Shown in pieces: positions 43,128 to 55,153 of a DNA stretch of 64,000 nt. Positions within the stretch are counted from its first letter, which is position 1; every line of letters starts with the position of its first letter. Under the pieces are notes generated by a model, which was given only the letters and a program-made list of their open reading frames with translations, had not been told where the DNA came from and did not search any database. A program made the translations under genes and the position numbers. The DNA lies in assembly GCA_021432635.1 (NCBI GenBank), contig MU270030.1:942464-1006463 (forward strand), given 5' to 3'. Origin of the DNA: Thozetella sp. PMI_491 (lineage: Eukaryota; Ascomycota; Sordariomycetes; Chaetosphaeriales; Chaetosphaeriaceae).

Positions 43128-45704
43128 CGCATTCTGGCGAGATGCATGATATGGGGGCCATTCCAGGAGACTGGCTCGGCCACCTCCGCCCATCAGCCCT
43201 AAGTTCTGACCAGAGATCCAGTCTCGGCTGTGGTTGGTGCACTGAAACAGGCGGCTCTCTGCGCTTGAGTGCACGCCTCCAATCCCTCCCTTAGCGTCAC
43301 TAGAGCGTGCGCCAGCTAGCGAGCTGAACAGAGAGCGGGAACCAAGCCAAAGCGCTAGACCCGCCCAGCCGCGCCCACGAGCGCTCGACCAGACCACTGG
43401 GATGTCCCAGCTTCTCGCCCCTTCCGAAGCCACGAACCCCTCGACGCCACGACGGCTGCTGACCTATGGATAGCCCTGGAGGTAGCCGAATGTCTTATAC
43501 GCCTGCATATTTGTGGCTGCAGACTTTTTACCAACCAGCGTTCTAGACCCGTACCCACCACGCGTTACACAGCTTGGTTTGCACCCTCCTACTCGTTTCT
43601 GCCGCTACCCGCAAGAAGTTTTGGGCTGCTCTCTCTTTCTCCCCTGCAGCATTTTTTTTTTTTTCCATTTTTTTTCACCTTATCTCCCTAGTCGGAGGGG
43701 TAATTGTGCTCTGCGGACGCGTGTCAGACTGGCAAATTGTCCTCGTCACACCATCTAGCTAACTCGCGATTCCCCGCGTGACCCTTAGTGCCAATCAAAA
43801 CAATTTGAGAACAACAATGCTCGAGACAGGGTGTTCCTGGCCGCCTAGCACAGGCGTTCGTGGGGGAGCGTGCCAACTCCAGGCAACCCCCTTCATTCTG
43901 AGAAGCGCTTCTGCTCGGCCGGGCTGGGCACAGACGACCTAGGCGATGCGCTAGCCCTCCTCCACTTTAGGGGACGAAAGGCGACCAACCACATGATCGG
44001 ACCCTGCGTCTGGGTGGTGTCGGGAGCGGAGGTTTGGATCCACTGGAGATGACGGTCAATGCATGTTCCAGCGCCTCGGTTCACGAGAGCGACCTTCCCG
44101 CTTACCTCCCTCCCTCTGCATGTTCGGGTTGCTGACAGCCGGGCTCTGGTCAAGTCTCAAGAGGCTTTTGCATCCATGTTTTAGGACCAACAAGCCTAAA
44201 TTCTCCCAGGTGGTGTTCTGATACTCGGCCGTCTAGGGGCCATGACAAGAGGAAGCCAGCATATATCCCGCAGTCTAGTTGACGCGGCTCTGTGGCCTGG
44301 CGCTACCCATTTCATCTAGACTTGGTTGCGAGTCAAACCCCTGGTGAACGCTAAACGGCCTCAGGGGCACAGCCTACTCGTTCGGTGATTTGCAAGGTGA
44401 CAGATGTCACAGCACCAGATGAGGCGCTGTGTGGCTTGGCTACTATTTGCGAATTCTCAGCCAAGGTCTCTTGTTGCTGCCTCGAGATGACCAGAGATGC
44501 CGAGAGTTGAGCTTCTCCGCAGTCCGAAATCGAGGCGGAGAATCATGCGTCATCACATGGCCTCACGCTACTGTTCCTCTATGGCATGCTAGCCCATAAT
44601 GTCAGTATATACGGCGGACGGGCGTCGGGAAAGAGAACCCGTCCCTCGGCTGCCCACTTGCGACGCTATAATGGCCTCGCTGACTCGCCCTGAATAGGTT
44701 TGGACGAGTTGACTCATTTAGTCATCTGCTTCGACAACTCAAACGGTCTCCTCCTCGGGGGCTTCCTTGCGCGAGGAAGAACGCGTACAACAGTCGGAAC
44801 CTCTCTCGAGTTTCACCTATGCACAACCTGGGCTAGTAGCCCTGTGCGCACGGATCCCTCAACCCCTCAACCCAGACTTGGTACCTTAAGCTTAGATGGT
44901 CTGGCCTCTACTTCTGGGAACTTTGAGGGGTTCGCCGTTGCCATAAGCAAATCGTCCAAGCGCTCGAGATGGGGCACTTGGTACGTATGTCCTCAGGACA
45001 TTGAGGCGGTGCTTCCCCTCTCTCCCCTCATCTCGGGACCGAGAGAGACGCTATAGTTCTTGAAGTGGATTCAAAACGCTTGAATAGAGGTAGTAGCAGC
45101 TAAATCTGTTTTCATGCTCGCTCTGTTGCGCGAGGGCGATCGTCCTGGCCCATGGTGGATGTTGGACGACTGCCCCCGTAGAACAAAATCGACCGAAGTT
45201 CCCCAGACAACTCCAGTGGTACCTCCTTTCACTAGCCATATCAGCAAGCTGACGTCGCACCATAGTCAGCAAAGCAAAAAAGCCTTTCTCTTGCCCTCTA
45301 TGTCGTAAGAAAGAATCAAAACTTGACAGCGGCTAGGTCTGTGAGGAGCGAGCCAGTGGCGTCAGGGATCTAAGTCACGGACACGGTATTGAAACATAAC
45401 AAAGATAGAGGCACTTGGGCGCAACAATGCTACCGCCATGCCATAACAGACAGATGACTTGTTTTATTACCAGTAGCTCATCTTCTGTGCACTGTTTGAG
45501 CTCTGCTGCAGCCGAGTCGCCACGGGTGGCGGAAGGCCAGCGCCATGCTTTAAGCCCCTTGGGGGGTGATGATGATCTTCAAGTTGGGTAGGACAGCAAA
45601 GGGTGTAGCACCTGATTGTGATATTCGTCAATGATACGGAAGCCCCGGCTGGATTATATTTGACTTTATTGAACGGGCGTGGAGAAGAGGGTCGGCTAAA
45701 TCTG

Positions 45705-46140
45705 CCAACAGGCTGACCTTATTCTGCAACCATCCCGCGACAAAGACGATAACGGTCGCAAAATTCTATACCAAGTTCGGTTTTCCTACTGTGTAACTAG
45801 CAGTCGATCAGGAGGCCAATCTCTAAATTGCGTGGCCGCTGTGCTGGGATTTTTTCTCTCTAATTTTCAACCAACAGTCTGACATGCAGCCGCCGTCTCT
45901 CGTATATCCTTTCTGTGTAACCCGCAGGCTGACAGGAGGCGCGAGCTTGAGATCTATCCCGGGTTCGCTCCCTTCTCCAACTTCGCGCCCCAACACTCTG
46001 ACGTAAACCGCCCTCAAATTTCTTTCCTCGTCGGGTCACTATCTCCTAGTTTGCGACCGATAGTCTGACAGAGGCCCCCTCAAAGCTACGTTGCTGGGCC
46101 ACTTCGGTAGGACGAGCGCTCCCAACAGCCTGTGGATGCG
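45705..46140. repeat. Degenerate repeat family with core CAGTCTGACA
   Basis: Seven related cores at about 45709, 45801, 45875, 45925, 45994, 46061 and 46126, each like CCAACAGTCTGACA followed by a purine/GCC stretch. Spacing is about 92, 74, 50, 69, 67 and 65 bp, so it is an irregular, old tandem array. Confidence 0.55.
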
Positions 46141-47029
46141 GCTTGACCCGGCGAGGCGTCACGCTAGCGTTCTGCCAACCCGACTATGAGACAATGGAGG
46201 GATGAGAAACGCGGACAAAGCAATTGTATACTGCAGGCGGAGGGCTTCCCCTAGGTTGTGGCGCACCGGCGTCGACTCTTTGGCCTTCTTTCTCCTGTCC
46301 GAGAGACCATTAGCGGGAGCAAAACGGCGGGGAGGCGGAACGCGAGACGGATGCATGCAGAAGTCTCGGTGCATAAGCTTCTTCGCTGCCGAAGATTAGC
46401 GCCTTGGGGGCCAGCAAAAGAACTTCAAGTTTTACTATGAGGGGGGGCTGCCGGCAGTGGACATTAGCTTGCCATTTCTGCGTGCTTCGGTGAACCCCTT
46501 GTTCCACGTATCGACGGTTGTCTGAAGATGTTGCTTTTGGCCGCTATCGCCCGCGCCCGTGCCACATGCTACTGGCAAATTCACGTCACTGGCGATTTTG
46601 AGGTATTTCCCGGACGCCTCTGTGCTATCGATCGCAGTGTGTGTGGGTATATTGATGCAAAAGTAGCGAGGGTTTGGGGGTCATGACACCACAATCCACA
46701 CTCTTGTCTCAGCTGAGGCACGCAACATGCGATAAGACAGCGTGGTTCGCAATAGGCAGCATGGTTCGCATTCGATAGCATGACATGCTCTTGACAGCAT
46801 TCATATTCAAGTTCTGACGCAAAAAGCCCAATGAATTTCCATAACTAAGTCACCATTTATAATTACTTCATGACCAAAACGCACCCGGTCCCAGATCCCG
46901 ATCGTCTATCCGCTCAGGTATAGCTTTCTCGTACATGCCGAAGGGAAGAGCCATCTTCGTCCCCATCGATTCCCAACGCCTTATGCAATGCCTCCGGAGC
47001 ATCTCTGACCCGCAAAATGACCTCCGCTT

Positions 47030-48383
47030 TTACATGCAAGCACCGCCGTCGACGCCAATGACCTTGCCGTTGATCCACTCGCCGTCCTGGGACGCGAGGA
47101 AGCAGACCAGGCGGGCGACATCGATCGGGAGACCGACACGGTGGATGGGGCTCCAGCCGGCGGCGTACTCATCGACACCCTCATCGTCGAGCTTGTCACC
47201 GTTGGGGATGTACTCGCGGCAGACGGCGTGGTACATGTCGCTGTGGCCGATAGGTTAGCGGGAAGTGCACATTAGGTAAATAGGAAAAGGACGGCTCGGG
47301 CTAGGCGAGTTAGGGTGGACTCACGTCTTGATGCCGCCGGGGGCAACGGCGTTGACGGTGATCTTCTTGTCACCGAAGTCGATGGCCATGCAGCGGACGA
47401 AGGTCTCGATGGCGCCCTTGCTGGCTGAGTAGACGGCGTGCCTGGGGACCATCTTGGCCTGGCCGGTGATGGAGCCCATGAGGATCAGGCGACCGCCGAC
47501 CTCGAGGTGCTTGTAGGCCTCGCGGGCGACGAAGAACTGGCCGCGGGTGTTGACGGTGAAGACGCGGTCGAACTCCTCGGGGGTGACGTCCTTGACGTGG
47601 CCGAACGAGACGACGCCCGAGTTGGAGCAGACGATGTCGAGCTTGCCCCAGACCTTGACGGCCTCCTCGAAGAGCTGGACGATCTGGTCGACGTCCGACA
47701 CGTTGGCCTTGACGGCGGCGGCATCAGAGCCGCTCTTCTTGATAGCGTTGACGACCTCCAGCGCGGTCTCCTCGCTGTTGGCGTAGTTCACGATGACCTT
47801 GGCGCCGCGGCGGCCGAGCTCAAGGGCCATCTCTTTGCCGATACCGCGTCCTGTGGGAAGCAGCCATTGGTCAGCGTTTGATGTCTTGAAGCCGTTTTGG
47901 TCACATGCGAAACCATCGCCGTAAAAGCTTCGGACGAGGGACGGCAAACATGCGGCACGCCCATGCCAGAAACCGGTCTTGCAGCCAATATGCGGCCCGA
48001 GATTGCGGCCATATTAGTCCAGCCCAGGGCGGAAGGCGGACCATGTCCCAAGATAGGTGGGGCGGCGGTGCCGTGCCGCAGGGGCTTGGCACTCGCTTGG
48101 CTGAGCCAAACCGGACTTCGAGTTGGGGTAACGACACGGCCCGTCCGAGCTAGGGAGGAAAGGAGTCTCGCCGGGAGGCAAGGGCGAGTGATGTAAGAAA
48201 GAAAAAATAAAACTTACCGGCACCGGTGACGAGGGCGACCTTGCCGGCCAAAGAGGCGGCAGCGAGACCGAGAGGCCCGGGGATGGCATCGTACTTGCTC
48301 TTGAGCTTGGTGCCGTTGGTGCCGTTGGTCTCGTGGACGTCGGCGACGACGGGGTTCTCGATCTCGGTAACGCCGGGGGCCAT
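47030..48383 (-). CDS. 4HNR: Tetrahydroxynaphthalene reductase (DHN-melanin pathway)
   Basis: NADPH-dependent reductase of the classical SDR family that reduces 1,3,6,8-tetrahydroxynaphthalene to scytalone in DHN-melanin synthesis. Exons in gene order are 48383-48218, 47850-47325 and 47240-47030, giving 300 residues. Introns are 47851-48217 (367 nt, unusually long here) and 47241-47324. Key motifs are TGAGRGIG (cofactor), [29 protein letters not shown] with the catalytic Ser, YSASKGAIE with the Tyr-x-x-x-Lys pair, and the C-terminal [12 protein letters not shown] end. The whole sequence is strongly like the fungal 4HNR group, and the [10 protein letters not shown] stretch before the first strand is characteristic. 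The N-terminal 28 residues are variable. The neighbours are not melanin genes: no polyketide synthase or scytalone dehydratase is in the window. Confidence 0.94.
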
Positions 48384-48564
48384 TGTTGCTGTAAGTGGGG
48401 GGTGGTGGGTTGGGGGACTGGCGTTGGGGGGAGTTGGCGTTGGAAAGTAGAAGATCGAAGTCGCACGAGAGCCTGTCTGGTGGCGGCGGATGTAGTATGC
48501 TTTTGCAGGTGGTTGGAAGATGTTGATGCCAATCTCGACGGGAAACGGGAAAGACACGCCCGAC

Positions 48565-48571
48565 TTATATA
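48565..48571 (-). promoter_or_regulatory. TATA box of the 4HNR gene
   Basis: TATATAAG-type box on the minus strand about 180 bp upstream of the ATG at 48383. Confidence 0.45.
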
Positions 48572-50360
48572 CGGACGAAGCGACCGGCTATTTTGCGAAC
48601 AGGTCTGGTCTATGGTGGTTGCCCAATTCTTTAGCGACCCCGGCTGTCGGACCAGGTTGGAGATGCCGGACGGACATTGTGCCTCAGGGGCGCCAGCACT
48701 GGGACGGAACATGCAGCCACTTTCAGCTCACCCGCCCACGCGCTGGCCTTGGCCCTCCGTTCTCCAATCCCAACATTCCCGTCTGCGTCTGTGCAACTAT
48801 AGGATGCAGTCCCCTGTGCTGCCCTCAGCGCGGCCCCGTTGAGCCTCCCCAGTTTCACCACACGAATCGATGTTTGGCCATTGTGGCCCTCTCGAACCCA
48901 GGACGACCCTCACGGACTCGTCCGCTCGCCTACCCCCCCTTAGGTCCGAGTCCGTGCGTTCGTATCCCGTGCATTGGGACGTACGGCGGTAGTATCCCCG
49001 GGATTTCAACCGCCCAAGCCAATGGCCCTGCACCCCGGGCGCGGTGTTGGGTCTGGCCTTATCTCGCGCCGCTCCGATTTCCTACTCTGCCTAATTGGAA
49101 CGAAACTGGAGCCGCCATGCGCGAGGCTGCAATGGGATGCATCAGCGACCCCGACAAAGTTGGGGTCGGGAGCCCCCCCTTGGCTATCGCTCCAATGGCC
49201 CGGTGTCTCCCGCGGAGCTCGGCCTCGCGCTCTGCTTCGGCGCGACGACCTCTGATCGTCACACGGGCCTAGGAGCGGAGCTCCGCCTTTGCTCTTGGTT
49301 TCGGCGCTACGGAGCTGATCGGCATCAGCGCACCGTTGATCTCCCCCCACCAAGCGGTGGTCCAACCAGCGGCGGTTGCCCCGGTGCCTCGGTGGCTACA
49401 GCTCAACCCCTGGCTAGGGAGAGCATTCGGGTTGCCGCCCGCGCAACCTCGGTGCGCTGGGCCAGCAGGCGGTCCACACCCACACTAGATTTGCGAGATG
49501 CCGCACGCCTACCATTGATGCGTTGGTTGGCGAGAATGTGTCCATGATATTGATGCCCTTAAAGCCGTCGAGACGAGAACCAACAGCGCAGCTGCAGCCG
49601 GCCGGTCCATGTCAGGAGATTCGCTTCTTTGCAATCATCTCGAGCCAACATGTTCTGCAGAACGGCACAACGATGGATCTCGCGAATCTTGCGTCCCGTT
49701 TACCCCGGCCTCTGCTACGTTGCTCTGGCTGGAAGAGGCATGCCGCCGCCAGCTGTGCCGCACCATGAGCATTTGGACGATAGGCTAGATTCACCCATCA
49801 GACGTCTGATACGTCTCGACGATTCGACAAGTAGATTGCGCTGTGCGGCACCTACCTCGGCTGTCGCTGGACCCTAAGTCAGGCTTAGGTCCACGTGGGA
49901 ATTTATACAAGCGAGACGTTGGGACGACCGGCCAGGCGGTCTCGGGATGCGAGCAAAAGTTCCCGTGCTAGGAAACCCAGTAACCGATATACCAACATGC
50001 ATCATGCCGCGACGGGGGAGGCGGCTAACCCTCCTATTGATCCCTAGCGATATATAACCTACGCTTTCCCGGCGGCCATCAAACGGGCCGACACTTCTAG
50101 CTACCGAACTGGGCAATGCAATACAAATCCCAGTGCTCGTAGATTTGGGCCGCGGCCGCAATTCCATATTGGCGGCTATGATGCCCCAGGACGACTGGCT
50201 CAGAGCGGCAGCGTGCCGGTCTGGCCGCAAAGGTGAGGGCCCGCGCTTACCAACAAGTCCCCCAACAAAATAGCCGCCCCTCCCCAAGAGCCAGGAACAA
50301 GGTGACCCCCCAGCCGACTGGACACACAGGTTTTTCCTGGACCCAGGCTTGCCAGGGCTC

Positions 50361-50407
50361 TGGGTAGGGAAGGGTAGGGTAGCAAGGTAGGATGGGTAGG
50401 GGTGAGC
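50361..50407 (+). repeat. G-rich tract with GGGTA repeats
   Basis: TGGGTAGGGAAGGGTAGGG and further GGTAGG units downstream. Four G-triplets with short loops fit a G-quadruplex, and the unit is close to the telomeric TTAGGG. Confidence 0.6.
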
Positions 50408-52008
50408 ACGGAGCTCCGGAAATGTGGGTCCTCGGACAACCCCCACCAAAGGCCGGAGCGCCGTGACCGGCGCCGGCGGGAGAGGCATGCTGCGAGACAA
50501 CACCAGAAGCGTTAGAGACCAGAGCCAAAGCAAGGTTCATTGAAGCGTAAAATATCGAGCGGCAGTATCGTGCCCATTTTCTGGACTTGTTGTCAATCCA
50601 GTGGTCATCGATTCGCCTCGGCGCGACCGACCGACGGTATGCCCGCACTCGGGGCTTGGGAAGGAGGGGCAGGCGGTTCGCGGCGCCGCCCAACCAGCTG
50701 GCGGCGCACTGGGCTTGCGTGACGCCACGAAATGAGCTCGGCCATGTGCTCGCCCCCCCAGCGCCGACCGATGCCCCGCACTGATGTCTCGGAGCGCTCG
50801 GGCTGGGCCCCGGAGCCCGTCCGTCGTTGCGCCTATGTCGTACAAATACGGGCCCCCTTGCAGCCCAGGGCGAGCGATCCACTGCGTGAGCGGAGGTGCG
50901 CATGCGAGGAGCGAGCGAGTTCCAGACCACTGGGGAGAGAAATGACGCGGCTGGGTGGGTCTTTGTATGTGCTCCGAACACTCTAGGTGAAACTCGTCGT
51001 TCGAGGTACGACGTGAGGCAATGAAGAGCTGCAGCGCAGGCGCCCCTGCATCCGCTGTCTATTGCATATCATTTTCACTACACGTGCATGTTGATTTCTA
51101 GGAAGAGACCATATGGTCCATGTTGAGAGTTGTGACCTCGCGCCAACATCCTCAGCGAGGTAGTTGCGGACTGGATACCTTTCAGGTTGAAGCGCTGGTG
51201 GAATCGGATGTCGACAAACGATACCGGACTTGGAAGCATCCCGGAAAAGAGGATGTGGCGCAAATTTATACTTTCACGCATAAGGCTTTGATCGAAGATG
51301 ATCTTGGCCTCAAGGTTGGTAAGAGAGATAAGCTCACCACAGCCACTGGACTCCGCGGCCCGAGCCGGCGACACCACCTAGGTTGATGCAGCCCGATGGC
51401 AGTCCAGGTAGGTACTTAACAGGCATTCCTACATACCAGATCGGTGGTACAGAACTATAGCAAGAGAGGTATAAACAGGGTCATATGGGATGGACACACC
51501 ATAACAAGGTTCACCTCCATCCGATAACGTTGACAGGTTTCGCGGGAGAGCCCTATGCAAAGTTTCAAACACAAACGCATATTGCATGATTTTCACGGTG
51601 GCGGGGAGACCCTGCCCGTCGAACACGAGCACGTTAGCCTCGTGGTGTTGCTCTTCTCAGGGAGAAGGAATTCTTAGAACTTAAGAAACGAACTAGTGGG
51701 TATGCTTCTGGTATGGTGGCTTAATCCCTTCCATCGCAGGGCACTTTGCCGAGCCGTTGGCCAGAATCGTGCCACCCACAAGCCACCTGACGTTGACACA
51801 ATGCTGGCCAAGTGCAAACTAGATAAACGAGGATAGATGCATGGCCGGACATCTAAAAATAGGAGGGGGGAACCCACGAGGGAAGAAGGTACCTATGGCC
51901 CGCGGGACAGGGGACCTGCATACTACATACACTAGCTTAATTCTCACTCAGCATGTAAGCGCGCAGTGCCGAGACGGGAGGCTCTCTTTGCAGCGATCAC
52001 CGTGTTAG

Positions 52009-53959
52009 TTAGTGTGGCTCGGCTCCTCCCTCGGGGCGTTTGGCGCTCTTGGAATCCCCGTCGTCTCCTCTCAGGGGGACGCTGGGGACGAAGTAGCATC
52101 CGATCAGACACAGACCCACGAGAGGGGACAGCAGAATAAACACTGCGCGGACTCCTTGCATCTTGGCGTCCAATATAGAAGAGTCCCAGGCTTCTGTCTC
52201 CGCCACGCCAGTCTTCCAGCTCCCGTCGAGCACCTGCGCTCGGACGTGGGCAGGGAGGTTCTCCGGAAGAGCGCCAGTCATGACTGCGAACTGGAGGGCT
52301 GTTGAAGAAGCAAGCCCCGTCACGGCTCCTACCATTCTTAGCAGGTTCCTTGTCGAGGTGGCTACCGCGCGGTCTTCAGGACTGCAGAGGGCTTGTAGCG
52401 CGACTAGAGCTACGGACGTGGCAACGAATTAGTTACTACCGGTTTGATCATCGTGGACTAGTGTGGATCGCAGAGTCTCACCGGGTTGATGAACAAAGCC
52501 GATACCCGTGCCTTCAATCATGAGCACAATGACGTGGACTGCCGACGGCGTGGTTCTGGAAAACAAGATGCGGAGGCCAGCACCTAATGCCCACAGTCCC
52601 ATCCCAATATTGAGCACAGGCCCATATCTGCACCATTGAATTTCGACATCAGCTGAGATCATGTAGACAAAAAAGACCTGTGCGTTCTGCGTGCGCTTAG
52701 AAACTCACCTCTCCGTTCGGGACATGATAGGTCCTGAGATGACGCCTGCTGTGCTATGAACGAGAAGCAGCGGCAAGATGAAGGCTGCACTCTGCAAAGG
52801 GGTATATCTGCGCACGTCTTGAAAGTATATGGGTAGGAAGTAAAGATCGACCTGCCAGACGGCGTCGTAGAGTGCGCACTGCAGGTAAAGAACGGCGGTT
52901 GGGATCCGCGTGAAGAGATGCATGGGGATGATGGGGATCCTCGCAAACCGCTTCTCAATCAGAGCAAACAGGACCAGAAAGAATGCGCCGAGTACCAGCA
53001 TGGAGATCACGAGGGGGCTGTTCCATGCCCAGATGCTCCCGCCCGAATTGATCGGGATCTGTATAGTACCATCTTGGTAAGTGGGCACGCGACCACCACA
53101 TGCTTGGCAGGGGAGTATTTATGGAGCTCACCAAGAAAAAAACAACAGCGGCAACTACGGCGCAGAGTCCGAACCAGTCGATCTTCTGCAGCTTCTCTCC
53201 CCAGGAACCCTCCACGCGTCGCAGCGGCAGGTACACCCAGGTGGCAGCCAAGCATGTGGCTGCGAGAATGGGCGGTACCCAGAAGATCCAGCGCCAGCCC
53301 TCATCGCCTTGGCGGGATAGCAGCCCTGCAGCGATGAAAGGACCCGTCCCGGCACCCATGCCGATGGAGGCACTGAGCATGCCCTGGTACTTGCCGCGAT
53401 CCTTGAGGCTGACAAGGTCGCTCACTGTGATCTGAACTAGCGAGCTGATGCCGCCGCCGCCGACGCCGCTCAGGGCCCGGCACACGTACAACCAGGTGGG
53501 GGTGCGCGCGAAGCCACAGAGCACGTCACCGACGATGAGGAACCCGACTGAGAGGAGCAGTATAGGCTTGCGGCCGAAGATATCTGACAGACGCCCGTAC
53601 AGCGGCTGGAAGGCCGTCTGGCCCATTAGGTAGGCCGTGCCCGCCCAGGTGATGCTTGCGCCTGCGTCGAGAGACCGCCCCATGGCGGGGAGCGCTGTTG
53701 CCACCGAGTTGATGTCCAAGGTGGAGATGAAGTAGATGGCGGCTAGGCAGAGATAGGCTGATATTAGACGCCGGAACGGCAGTCGGGAGGTCTGATCATG
53801 AAGCAGTGAGGTGCTCTGGGCGGTTGCTTCTGCATCCTGTGCTTCTGCGTCTTGCGGAGTGCCCTGAAAGACGCCTCCAAGGTCGCTCCTGTGTATGAGC
53901 TCGATTGCGTTGGGGTTCGCGGGCTTGTTGGTTGCGGGGGTAATCGATAAAGAAGCCAT
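52009..53959 (-). CDS. MFS multidrug transporter, 14-TM type
   Basis: Plasma-membrane drug:H+ antiporter of the major facilitator superfamily. Exons in gene order are 53959-53132, 53058-52709, 52627-52482 and 52409-52009, giving 574 residues. Introns (53059-53131, 52628-52708, 52410-52481) all start GTGAG and end CAG or TAG, and each keeps frame. The N-terminus (about 70 residues) is cytosolic and polar. The family motif is present as LYGRLSDIFGRKP after TM2, and the region after TM4 has LSGVGGGGISSL. The middle joins as VVFFL then IPINSGGSIWAWNSP. Later helices include PLVISMLVLGAFFLVLFALI and the last FILLSPLVGLCLIGCYFV. The C-terminus is short and acidic. The neighbours do not suggest a substrate. 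The first in-frame Met may be 53980, but 53959 starts the conserved form. Confidence 0.9.
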
Positions 53960-55153
53960 GGCTATTACACATAGACACACCTAGATATGTTGGCTACCTG
54001 GCGCGACTACAAAGTTTGAGGGTATGATAGTGACTTTGTACGCAGTCCTTCCTGGTGTGAGATAGTGACTGTTCTGCACATCCGACATCGCCCTATCCCA
54101 GCTAGTACATGCTTCTGAGGAACTAGGGTATGGCCAAGGTTCCCCACATGACGTGCTTACCGCTTCGCCAACTTCTCTGGTCGGAACGCCGTTGACACCG
54201 GGGACACGGAAATAACCTCATTTTGTCAAATCACATAAGGCGACTGCACTGTACTGCCTGAGTGGAGAGATTTCTGGCTCATATCTGACATGGCTGAGGC
54301 CTTGCGCCATTCCGAAGTCGCTAGAAATCGAACCAGGCCATTAACTTAACTTCTTGTTCTGTGATTAGGCGAGAAATGCTGCCGTGACGAGGACGATTGT
54401 AAGAGGCAAAATTGATCTGTCTAGATATGTGGATACTATCTTCTGTGCACTCTTCGGCTTCACTTATGCACTCTCGATAGTTACATACATTTTTAGAGTC
54501 TTGCTGTAGGCCTTCTTGGACTCTAGGCAGTCTTTCTCTTGCAGATCTCGCCGGCCGGACCCTTGACCCTTCCGTGCAGTACGAAAACATATGACGCTAT
54601 TGGGTTACACGAGAAGTTGACAATGGGACAGGCTAGCGGCGAAAGAATGCAAAGTCTCACTTATAAGTCAGGGCAACTGGAACATTTGCCGTTTTCAGCT
54701 ATGATGGGGCTTAGGCTCGATCGTAATCAGGTTCTGGCGGGAAGGCAAGGACCGACAGCGCTCAGCTGTGGCTGGGCCTGGCTGTCTCTGTTATCGTTTC
54801 TTTTTCACTTCATCGAAGGCACTATCAGGCTTGGCGAGTAAGTAATACCTGCAGGCCATCCGTGAATCGAAAATGATGCGCGATGCCGCTTCGTGCCGTG
54901 CCGCGTCGTACCGAGCACATGGGCCTAGACCCGTGACGACACGTCGAGACGCATGCATCTCTGCTCTGGGACTGCAGTGCCATGGCAGGATGTTGACCTG
55001 CGTATAAGGATAGCTGGCCACCACCATAGTTTTCGGGTTCCAAGTAGCTCATGTTGATTCCTCGTTCGGCCGCGCTATTTCCCTCTAAAATTTGCACCTA
55101 CTGGGTATTTGTCTAGCTTGGCCCCATTTAAACACCTCCGTCTCGAACCAAAA
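53960..55153. other. Intergenic region between divergent MFS and patatin genes
   Basis: Shared divergent promoter region; no gene supported. Confidence 0.5.

Larger units (their letters stand above)
43035..47029. other. Long gene-poor region
   Basis: 4 kb with no recognisable protein gene. The plus-strand frame 44700-45056 (118 residues) lacks a domain. A family of degenerate short repeats lies at 45.70-46.14 kb. A T-run lies at 43650-43675. Confidence 0.5.
48384..52008. other. Long gene-poor region
   Basis: No supported gene. It includes the 4HNR promoter and a G-rich telomere-like tract near 50.36 kb. Open frames at 48520-49272 (+), 49874-50533 (-) and 50247-50981 (-) overlap on opposite strands or lack domains and are not called. 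Confidence 0.5.

Noticed and set aside
41922-43433. 503-residue version of the SDR protein starting at 43433
   Set aside because: The first 133 residues have no domain and span the TATA box; the Rossmann strand begins right after the Met at 43034.
44700-45056. 118-codon plus-strand frame
   Set aside because: No recognisable domain, no splice partner, and no clear promoter; could be an orphan gene but not supportable.
50247-50981. 244-codon minus-strand frame
   Set aside because: No domain, overlaps another chance frame (49874-50533), and composition is typical of GC-rich non-coding DNA.
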